Positions 13,925 to 25,900 of a stretch of 64,000 bases of DNA are shown here, in pieces. Position 1 is the first letter of the stretch; every line of letters starts with the position of its first letter. The translations under genes were made by a program, and so were the position numbers. The notes under the pieces are model-generated. The model saw only the letters and a program-made list of their open reading frames with translations, had not been told where the DNA came from and ran no database searches. The stretch covers positions 6,751,001-6,815,000 of the forward strand of contig NC_062251.1 in assembly GCF_905475465.1 (NCBI RefSeq), given 5' to 3'. Source of the stretch: Pieris napi. Taxonomy: Eukaryota; Arthropoda; Insecta; Lepidoptera; Pieridae.

Positions 13925-16900
13925 CAGGTGAAGCTAATATAAAGTGTGTAAAAAGAGTACCGAGAGTTTTTACTCCGGCTTTTCTCTCGGCCTACACCCT
14001 CAGTCTTTACTCTGTCTTCTACAGATTCTAATTTAATGACGTGGAATAAGTGATACCTGTATCTTATGTTCCATAATAAACATATTTTATTTCTTTTTAT
14101 TTTTTTTAAAAACACTAAACAAAATAATACTTTCATACAAAAATCCTGCAATATTCTTAATCATAAACTCTATGCAAAGCTGCATCCCAATCGATTCAAC
14201 TTTAACATTGAACTTCACGTCGGTAAAAAACGTGATCAGCTTTTGAGGAAAACCGTTCGTAATATTATTTTATGCATTATATATATAGAATAAGTTGTTT
14301 TGTCTGTCAAATTCACTATGATACTGAGCGCCTTTAGATTGTTAATTCTAAATAATGGTCCATTATACATAAAATAAAATGCAATACCACGAAATATGGA
14401 TATTAGGGACTGCATATGAAAAGGATATTTTGTAGCTAGAGTTATAATGAATATCTGGCCTATCTGGTCGCCTAACTCCAATAAGGTACATTGTTTTTTT
14501 CCATTTTTCGTCAGTTTCTTAAAGTAGGACAAATGGAAAAAGTACATATATGGTGGAGTTGAGCAGTTTATGTATCCATTTTGAAAGATCGATTTAAATA
14601 ACTTCGCACGATAGAAAAAAAATCCAAACATAGCCAATTTTTGACACTTTGAATTCATTTTATCACGAAAATATATGGAATATGATTTTGTAATTTACAC
14701 GACATTTTTTATCGCAAGCCAAGTAATCCATTTCAGAAAAAAAAATGATAATATTACATTAATTTAATGTTTTACATAACTAATTGTTATTACGGGCCGG
14801 CGCTACAGCTCTCCACTGCGCCTCGCAGTCCACTCCAAGACACTGACACAGCAATTCGTGCTGGGATAGGGCCTTAAGTGGCAAAATATCATCGAACAAG
14901 AAATATTAATGAGGTTGAAATGAGCCTGTACCAGTAAGAAACTTATCCAATCAAATATTAGCCCAAGTCATTTATTCATTTAACACAATGTACACTTAAC
15001 CATCAATAAAGAAATACATATAAAATATTAAAAACCCAGAACTAAATATTTAAATAAATAAACAAGCAACTCCATAATCAACCACATGTCGCAGCGAACG
15101 GCTCGTGCGTCACACAAACCTGTATTTAAACATACGCAAACTCGACACAACATCACAATGTTCCTACCGATCTACACGCTAGCGGCTATAGCGAATATAG
15201 TCGCGAAATCGCACAACTACAACATCGACCATGAGCTCAATCCCTATTTACGAGTCAAAAAATCAATAAGTGATGTGAAAGTGAAGGATATAGAACATAT
15301 ATATCCAGTGGAAAGTGATCAGAGTGAACAGAACAGGCATTCTGCAATAAATAAGGAAAACCAACTGAAATATTCCACTGTACATGACCCGGATGAATTG
15401 AATTTTAAAGACCAAAGTCGAGAGAAACGGAGCTATTATATACCCATATCACGACCTATAGAAGACTCTAGTACTAGTATACCAACGATAACTAAAGATG
15501 TCTCCAGCACAAGTGATTTAAATGATATCGAACCTACTACAACTACGACAGATTCATCATACAGTGATTATAATGTAGATTACGAAAATGGTGGTAATTT
15601 TATATTCAAAAACCAATTAGGAGACACCAATAAGAATAAAACAGATAAATATCCGAACAATGGACTCAATAATTCGACAAACAATAATACACAAGCATAC
15701 TATCCGCTCAGTCATACATTTATTCCTGGATATAATGAACCAAAAGATGTGTTTGATTTCGAAAAAGGACCGGTGTACACAAATTCAACGGATACTAAAA
15801 CAAATGCTGAACAAGAAAATGAAGAATTTTTAAAAGAGAACGATGATAAAAACAATGAACGAATAAAGAGAAGCTATTATATAGCAAAATCCCAGAGTAG
15901 CAAACCAGGGAACGCCCAATCTTACTACCCACTGAGCCACACATACATACCAGGATATAATACACAAGAAGGCGTATACGACTTCGATCGAGGTCAAGTT
16001 TTGCCTATCTCTAAAAATATAACTAGCGACACACCAAATAAATCAAAGGAAACTAAACCACAAGAGAAAGAAGACCCACACAAAAATGATGACCGAACAC
16101 AAAGGACAACAACTAAACGACCTACAACTAAACACAACTTGGAACGTATGACACGGAGTCCTCAACCTTTAAACTGGAAACATAACGAAGATTATGACGA
16201 CTATACTCAATTACAACCCAAAAATAAAAGACCAGCTCAAAGGGAGTCTCAAAATCCTACCAACTTGGATTACGATAACGATGGCGAATTCATAGTGTAT
16301 CGTCCCAAAAGTGTAAACAGAGTAAAACCAAAGCAAGCACCCAGGCGAAAACCAACCAACACGCCGCACACAGGTAAACATCCTAAACCTCATACAACAA
16401 AACAACCTGAAGATTCAGATTCAAAAGAATCTGAAGAAAACATGGATACATATTATAGAAGGGGTAGTGGTCGTAGACATGCAATCACTCGTATAAAAAG
16501 AAGCTACTACATGCCAACTTATGAATATGATAATTACGGACGCAAAAAAATTAATGGCTACCGCCCATTAAGTCATACATACATACCAGGGTATAATGAA
16601 CAAGAAGACGTCTGGCGGTATGAAGGGGGAGAGGTATATCCTTACCCGAGTAATGGTGGTGGTGACATAGACAATACTGGTACACAAAGAGGACAAGGTA
16701 ATAAAAAGCACAAAACTACTAACGAAGACGAGACACGCAACAAAAAACATAAATCGTCTAAAGACAAAAAGGATGAAAGTTTACTTGACAAGATAATAAT
16801 TAATCCAATAAAAAAACTCTTCGGATATAGAAAAAAAAGAAATACAAACATAGATATTCCAAATAACACTATAATAGTACGAAAGAGGAATGGCGTAACA

Positions 16901-19900
16901 GACTTCTTGAATAATATGGTGGATAAAATACACAATTACACTAGGCGCGACCAAGTAATCATTATAGATGAAAATAACATTCACAATGGAAAAACTAATG
17001 AAAATTATTTATCTTCTGTTCCAGATCCTTATGGAAATGGTTACGACGATATAGCATATCCAAACAATCCATATTACGATAATCGTAACCATTATAATAC
17101 ACAGGATAATCGCTATGATAACAGACAGTATCGCCCATATCAACATAAAGCGAATCGAGGCTTCTCACCTTACCAAAATGGTTACCAGTATCCCACTAGA
17201 TATAATTATAACCAACGGAGCTACCAAAGTAATAATAATGATATAAATAATTCGTATTATCAAACTACAAATGCTAATGTCAATTCTCTTCCCCAGAATA
17301 TTACTGACAATAAAGAGGGAAAGAAAAAGAACGTAACAGATGGAATAGAAGAGAACGAGGAAACAGAAGATGAAAGGATCCTTAAAGGCACATGTTTTAT
17401 GTGTAGAAGTATCGGATGCCCTTTCAATTATAAAAAAATAGGACCGAGTTGCGTTCGGATTCATTAGAAAATATTATTCAGATAGGAATATATATTAATT
17501 AAAAATTGTGATAATTACAAATATCATTCAATCAATAATATGAATAATAAAGTAATATAATTAAAAAATATATTGTAAAGTTTGTGACTTGAAATAAATT
17601 TACAATTATTAAATGAATTTGGAGTTTTAAATTCTATCATTAAGTCTATAGAATAATTAATTTTGCAAGGGTTACAATAATTTATGATTGATTATTTTTA
17701 CCCTAAAATATGTTTAATTAATTCAACTCAAAAAAAATGGCGATTAAAAAGAGTGGCGGAGAGTTTATTGCCAGTTCTTCTCTCCTGTTCTACGCCCTTG
17801 ATTTGAGAACTGGCAGTAAATGTAAAATTAGAAGCATTAATATGTATTTCTTTACTAACAAGTCATAAGTGTACATTATGTTACCTATGTGATGAAATGT
17901 TTTTTTTACTTTTAACTATACAGTGCAGTGCAGTGTAATGCAAATGTATTTTACCCTCAGTAGGTATTTATCTTATATATAAAATTCTTATGTCACAATG
18001 TTAGTTACCATACTCCTCCGAAACGGCTCAACCGATTTTTATCAAATTTTATATGAATAATAATATTCAGTAGGTCTGAAGTCGGCTACTATCTATTTTT
18101 CATAACTCTAAGTGATAAGGGTTGTCCACCCCTAAGATTTTATTTTTTGGACGAAATTTAATTATTTTTTTTATAATGTGCCATCAAAAAATATATCTTA
18201 ATATATATAAATTACGTGTCACGTTGTATGTCCGTATGGACTCCTAAACTACCGAACCGATATCAATCAAATTTGCACAACGTGTGTAGTTTGATCCAAC
18301 TTAAAAGATAGGATAGCTTACATCTCAATTTATACCCGCAATTTAATTTAATTGCAAATATTTGTTTATTATTTGATACAATTCTAACAGATGGCGCTGT
18401 GTAAAAAGTACCAACGTTTCACATAAGCTATCCTAACGTTTCCCTTGAATAGTTTACTACTATGTAATATAACAAAAAGCCACAGCAACGCTTGACCGGT
18501 CTGTTAGTACAACCCTAAATTTTCACCCCTCCACGATTAACCCCTATTTTTTATTATAGTACATAGTTATTTTTATTCAACTAAAAAATGTTAACTAGAA
18601 AAAATATAGGTACATGGTAAAACAACGTTTACCATATTAGTATATATTATTATTATATATAAAGATGAATTGCTGTTCTTTAGTCTCGCTAAAACTCGAG
18701 AACGGCTGGACCGATTTGGCTAATTATGATCTTAAAATATTTGTGGAAAATCAGGGAAGGTTTAAACGTTGGGAAACGTAAATAATAATAATTAAAGAAA
18801 AATACTAAAAACGACAATTGAATTTCCCAATACAAACTGTTCTTAGATGGGAAATTGAACGTCTTTTTAGAAATAAAAAATTGTCACTTGGTTGTCATTT
18901 ACATATTTGTAGATTCTTTCAAAAATATGTGTTTTATAGTATTAGTATGTAGTCTGCTGTATGAGGGCCGACCTCTGGTCTGTTTTAAAAGTTTTGACAC
19001 TTTGTTGGTGAAACAAAGTTCACGGGGTCATCTAGTTTTATATATTTTGTCATATAGCCTATTGCCCGTCAACCCTAGGGTCGTGAATTCAAATCCAATC
19101 AACTTACTTGGCGGCCTCAACTGTTGTGGATGCTCAACGAGATTTGTGATGGCGTCAGCGTTTAGATTATCAACAATATCGTCATCACCGATATTGCAAT
19201 CCTCGACCCGTTGTATGTCCGTCCGTTCGTCTTTCTCTGAGGTTTTACGTCTGGATTCACGCTCTTCAGGTGTCATTAGAATAACACTGTCCCACCTAAA
19301 TAAAAAACCTGATTTAAACGAGAATTTATTGACAAATAAGACTTCATAAGTCTTTCTTAGACTTAGGGTATGTTCCGATATACACTGCGACCACTGTACA
19401 GAGTACCGTCAATTTAGTATACTGTGAAACCGTTTCTCTATGGCCAGCTATACTGGTTACAATTTAAAACGGAACGCAGTCCAGTATACTAGTCAGCTTC
19501 GTTTTTCGACACAGTTTTCAAATGAGTGCATCAAAGTTTTTCAATTCAACAAGAAAAACTATTATTGGAGTATTATCGCATTAAAAAAATCTATATTAAT
19601 ATTAACTGTCAATTGAATTAATACTACAAAGAAAGTAAGTTAGAATATTAAATGTTTGTTATTAAACTGTAAGTTATATCAGCCGTTAGGCATTCAAGTG
19701 GTTTTGATTGATCACGTGATCAAAGCACTGCGAGTACCTTACCTCGAAAACGCCAGTGCTCGCAGTAGAAGTATAGCGGGGATTTGTGACGTCATATATT
19801 TCCCTAGGACGCTGCGGCTGTATACTGGCAGTCCATAGCGGAACGAATTTTTGAACAGTGGGAGCACTATACAGTACTCGCAGTGTATATCGGAACATAC

Positions 19901-22900
19901 CCTTAGACTATCTAATGTCACATTCTCTTCTTGAGCTGTCAAGTGTCAAACTTCATACAGTTTACGCTTTGACAGCTCTTGAAGTTTAAATTTATCGTTC
20001 TAGAAAATGGCAGTATTATATGGAATCCATTTGCAGCGCATTGATGGATCATTTACACGACACCTAGTTTTCATTATGGTTTAAGATCGGCCTGCAGGAT
20101 TAGTGCGCTGTTATTTTTACTACGCTGTTTTTGTTTTTATTTATTTAATAATTTTAAGAGGCACAAATAAAACAACAATGTATATATAAACCGTCGTTAA
20201 TCACTAACTCCAAAACAGCATGGGTTTTTTGTTATAATAAAAATGCCGCATCTATTCAGTTTGAGAATACTTAAATTCGACGCATGCGCAATGGCTTAAA
20301 AGCGTCGCACAGTCTGTATTCGCTATCCTCGTCTGACAAATGATGTTATGCGTTAACTCTCTTTCACTCTACCTTATAGTATAAGATCCCGATATACAAC
20401 GACCTTCACCGAGATGCTTATTTAATGAAACGTATTTTATATTTAATTTAATATGTCAATAAATATAATCCATATGGGTTGCCTAGCAAATTTCAGTCCA
20501 GAGTATGTTTAATTAATATTAAAAAAAAATTTTTTTTTTTATAATTTGCATGTAGTAAATTTTTTTAATTTTTTTAAATCAATATTTTTAATCAGGGTAG
20601 TATTATATATGTTTCACTATAACCTTCTTGTTTACTAAAGATGTATATATACTTTAGTGTCACATAAAAAATATACACATAAATAATTAATTGATTAAAA
20701 ACAACCTAACGTTTGCATATTCTATGGGCTTCATACTTTCGATTGGTATAGAATTTATCTAATTATCATACCGGTGAAATGTTAAAAAAAATTTTTTTTT
20801 AATATTAATTAAAATACTCTGGACTGAAATTTGCTAGGCAACCCATATGGATTATAATTATTGACATATTAAATTAAATATAAAATACGTTTCGTTAAAT
20901 AAGCATCACGGTGAAGGTCGTTGTATATCGGGATCTTAGACCATTAAATATTTATCATCTTTAACAGCTGGTAACCCTTATTTGCGGCCAGATTTAAGTA
21001 AGCACCCATATACTATAATTAATAGAAAAAAATTAGCTTCAATTTGATATATTATAATAATTAATAAATGTACGATATCATACCTATTTACACCTACTTA
21101 AAGAGTCACTGGGTGGTCACAAAACGTTTTACTATACACTTGGGTACAGAAAAACGTTACGGCGCGTTACATGGGGGGGGGGGAGTTCCCAAAAATCTTC
21201 AAAATTTTGTGACGTAATACTTGAACGCTCCCATAGTTCTCCGTATTATATTTTTTTGTATAAAATTATTATATATTAAACGGTTTTAAATCCGTTATAA
21301 TTACCATTCAATGTCGGGAACTCTATCAGAATCCGGCACATCAGACGCGAGCAGGGCCAGCTTGGTCGCCGACGATATTCCTGTCTTTCTTGCTATTTGT
21401 GATATTTCATTCTGCAATTTCTCCAGTTGCGCCTGCGCATAAAAATTTAATTAATAAGTTGCAAACACATCGACAAAACACCTGTCTCTTATCTATGATC
21501 CGGTTAAAAATAATCTAATATATAAAATTCTCGTGTCACAATGTTCGTTCCCATACTCCTCCGTAAGGGCTCGACCGATTCTTATGAAATAATTAATGCA
21601 GATTCAGTAAGTTTGAGAATCGGTGTCCATACCATTTTTTTTATATTTTTTAGACAATTTTTTTGTTTTTATTTTTTTATGATACTTTTATTATTTTTAT
21701 TTTTTAACTTAAAAGATAGCTTACATATGTATATTATTCTACTGTACGTGTGTATGTCACTGAAGTCCTCATAAACGGCCGGACCGATTTGAATGATTTT
21801 TTTGTATGCAACAGCCCGGAGGATGGCGCTGCAGTCGGTACTTTCATACTTTGTTTAATATCGTAATTGCTTGAAATATCATGCAGGACAACATCTGTGG
21901 GGTCCACTAGTAGTGAATATATAAATAAGTACGGCACCAAGAGACTAACTGACTGACGGATCAGAGGTTCAAGTCACCGCGATAATAATATATTCTTTTT
22001 CTTTCTTTTTTTTGTAACTGAGGCGCAAACTAGCTGCTGTGGTCTCTGGCAGAATGATCAGCGCTGTGGAACAGTCTGCTCCTCAACATGATGCTGAGCC
22101 AGGGCCAATTACAGCCACAGCACACACGCACACTTGAAACGAACCGAATGGGAAAAGGAAAAATAAACACTATAGTGCTTTTCATGAAAGAAGTCCCGCG
22201 GTGATTTTTGGAACTAAATTTGACAGGTCGGCAATGTTGTCATTAGTCGATGTTATCAAGTTCGTTTGTTGTGGTAGATTTTTGTGAATTTTTAACTAGC
22301 TTAGTGCATTTTGAAGATTGATTACAATGCCAAAAGTTGTAAAAAGTTCGGCTCGAGAAATTGTATTAAAGGTGAAAGAGTTCTGTGAAGCGGAACATAA
22401 GAATCAAGTTGTTTTAATACCACTAAACAATGTTCGGAAGAGAGTTGCCGCCATAACAGGTACTTTTTAGAGTTGCCATTTAATTTTTTTTGCTGTATTG
22501 ATGGGACTTTTATGACATAAATTCGTTTTTGCGACAAAATTGAACAAATACATAATGTGATGAAACTAGGTAACTGAAATTAAAAACATATATTACATAT
22601 TACATAAGCATTATAAACTTAAAGTTACTATTATTTTTAAATGTTCATAATTTAATTGCAGGTGTGTCAGAGAAAACTGTAACAAGAATTACAAACGAAG
22701 GTATAACAGCGGCGTGTATTTCGAAAAAAATTGTAACGCAACAATTATGCATTAAAACTCTGAATAAAAAATTGTATTGTTTTTCTTTACCCTATTTTCT
22801 CATCTTTTCCCTGTAAGTAGGTAGAACACCGCTAAAATAAGTAAATAAAAATATACTTTTTACAAAACAGAAATATTGTTTCATCAAAGTATGCAGAAAA

Positions 22901-25900
22901 TAGTATTATTTGATAAATTACATCTGCTAAATGTAAATAAAATAGGTAAATTTTTTACTCATAAATGGCAGCATTACGTCATGCGATTGCAGCGCCGCGT
23001 CTGGGGGACTTCTTTCATGAAAAGGACTATACCAAGAAACTGACTTAAACCAGTTCAAATAATGCACCACTAGATGGCGCTGACGGACTTCTAAAACGCG
23101 CTATCGTTGTTATTTTTAAATAGCGGAAACTACAGACTATAGTATATAGTCAGAAAAAAAAGATATTTGAAAACCGGATGGTACAGAAACGTGACGCCAT
23201 ATTGCCGTAACGGACTTCCGTCGCGCATAAAGAAGTTTTGTTCTTTTTTTTTATATATCTCATTATATTTTTCTATTTAATTTGTTTTTTTTAATTATTG
23301 TTATTTTGTGTGTTTTTGTTTGTTGAATAAATGATATGTCTATGTGTATAGTTAAGGCCTTGAAGGAACTTGAAGGACGCACTTTGGAAAAATTAATACT
23401 CACTTTCATCCTCAATCTTTCAGCCATCTGTCTGAATTTCCCCGGTTCATGGAATCGTAGGGCCCTCTTGAGCCTGATGGGGGCTTTACTCGGCACCCTG
23501 GAGTCCATCCATGGTGCCTCCACGGGGACATCGCTGGCTGCTTGACCCGAGAGCTGGGCTTTGAACTCCTCCCGACGCTTCGCTCGAATATTGGCCTGAA
23601 ATTTTAACACTAATAAAAGAAAAAAGTCCATTTTCTAACTGTCAATCAATCTTATCTTGCGCTCTGTCAAATATGTCAAAAAGAAAAAATTGTCTGACAG
23701 TTCTTGACAGTATTTTTATAGAACAGAGGGCAAATGGGCAGGAGGTTCAACTGATGTTAAGTGATAGCATGGACACTCAATTCCAGAGGGCTCACGAGTG
23801 CGTTGCCGGCCTTTTATGAATTGGTACGCGTACAATTAAATCAGGGAAATAAAAGCAGGAGGCTCATCTGATGTTAAGTGATACCTTAGACATTCAATGC
23901 CAGAGGGCTCGCGAGTGCGTTGCCGGCCTTTAACGAATTGGTACACTCGTATAGTGCCAAAGTGCGTTGTCGGCCTTTTTAGTAGTAGTAGGATTTAAAT
24001 GCTATTATACCCTAGTTATGCAGAAGTGAAGGAGATATTTTAAAAACTAATTTTTAACCTCCCCCTCATGTAACTTAACGTTTTTGTTCTTCTTCCCAAG
24101 TCAAATGTTAGATGACAATTAAAAAAAAGTGCGTGCGTACAAAGAATCCATGTCAGAACTGAAATTTCTTTGTAAATCAATTATTCCTAAGGTAAAAGCC
24201 CCAATAGATGATCATGTATGTACCAGTATATTATGATCACTCCATGTATTTGTATATCTATATTCACACTATTTACACACTGTATACGTGCTAATGATAA
24301 TATAAATAAATAAATAATCTGCGATTACTGCACAAGACGTTATGCGACGGAATTGCCATCTAAAGTTCTAATATGTAACTACTAAACGAATACATCAACC
24401 AATAGCGTGTATTTTTCTCGATCTCCCTTACTCTCTCTCTCTCAATCTTTCTCACTATAGCTCTCTCCCACCTCTCGCTCCATGGCACTGTGCGTGATTC
24501 AACGTTCGCCCTTTCTCACTCTCTCCCTTTTCTTCGACAAAAACGCTGCACATCTTCGTGACGCTAATATTATTATTGCGTTTCATCCGTAAATATTTTA
24601 TCCCCTTGCGCTTAATGAAGTTGCACTTTCGAAGCTAAATTTCATTTGTTAATGTTCCCTTTTTAATATTCTGTTCTCTGAATTACCTTTAGTGTAGGTG
24701 CGACTTGGGTCAAATGCACTCTTCTACCAGCTGGGTCCACCGTCCGTCCCTCTCTATCAAGAATCAACGGAGCTGGTCCAGACAAACCAGGCTGCAGAGC
24801 TCCTCCTAAAATAATTAAGTAATTATTTATATTACTAGCTGACCCGGCAATCGTTGTTTTGCCAAATATCTGCTGTAATAAAAAAGGGGTGCGTGTACTT
24901 ATGTACGCGCGTAAGAAGTTATACTTCTTTGGCATTATTAAAAATAATTTTTGATTGCATGCAAATAATTAATTACAATTAAATAATCAAAGACTGGAAA
25001 AGGAGTCATTATAGTCAATAAAGTTCAGTTTACATTTTAAAAATTAAATAAATAAATATTTATTATTATTCTCTTACATTAAGTGTAACTTAAATTCTAT
25101 TATTATTCGAATGTTGTTTTAAAATTATGTCCAATGCCGTAGCATCTTCCGTGGGCAACTTCATTCTGTTAATTTTGTGTCACGGTGCGCGCGCATCGTA
25201 AAATTTCACTCTCATCAATTTTTCATAACACGCCTAAAGAAGTATAACTTCAAAAATAGGGGTCGATGTATTTTTGTATGCTGTATCATATGAAAAATTT
25301 AGAGGTCGACCACCCTTAATATCTAGGGGGATGAAAAATAGATGTCGTTCGATTCGCAGACCCAACCGATATGCACACAAAATTTCACCAAAATCGTCGA
25401 GCCATTTCGGAGGAGTTTAATTACAAAAACAGTGACACGATAATTTTATATATTAGAATTGTTTATAAAGAAGTATTTACGCCTTTTCACTTAAAAAAAA
25501 TAAGACGAGTTGGAGATTCACCTGACGTTCAGTGACAATGCGCTCACAGTTCCAAAAGACTCTCTAGTGTTAGCGGCCTTTGAGTCGCGTTTCTGTTTCT
25601 GCTACTCACAATATCTGAACACATTTATGTTATAACAAAACCGCCTTAATTTAGCTACAATACAGACACACAGACACACATACAGTCCAAATGACCTCAG
25701 AATTAATCTGATAACATACCAGCCAATTTCCTCTGTATCCTCGCCTGTAGCTCCGCTATTTTCTGCTGCTTTTCCAATTCCGCTGCAGATATTACTCCAG
25801 TTACTGAAAATTACATAAAATATTCATGTCGAATCAACAATAACGTAGGATGTCTGAAATAAAGTCTTTCATCCTTCTTTTTTAATACTTTTCGTTAATT

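Noticed and set aside
14236..14658. 140-residue minus-strand open frame
   Set aside because: Long for AT-rich DNA, but it has no recognisable motif, no splice context and no repeat structure; nothing supports it as a gene.
18855..19349. 164-residue plus-strand frame
   Set aside because: Antisense shadow of PRPF3 exon 9 joined to a Helitron tail.
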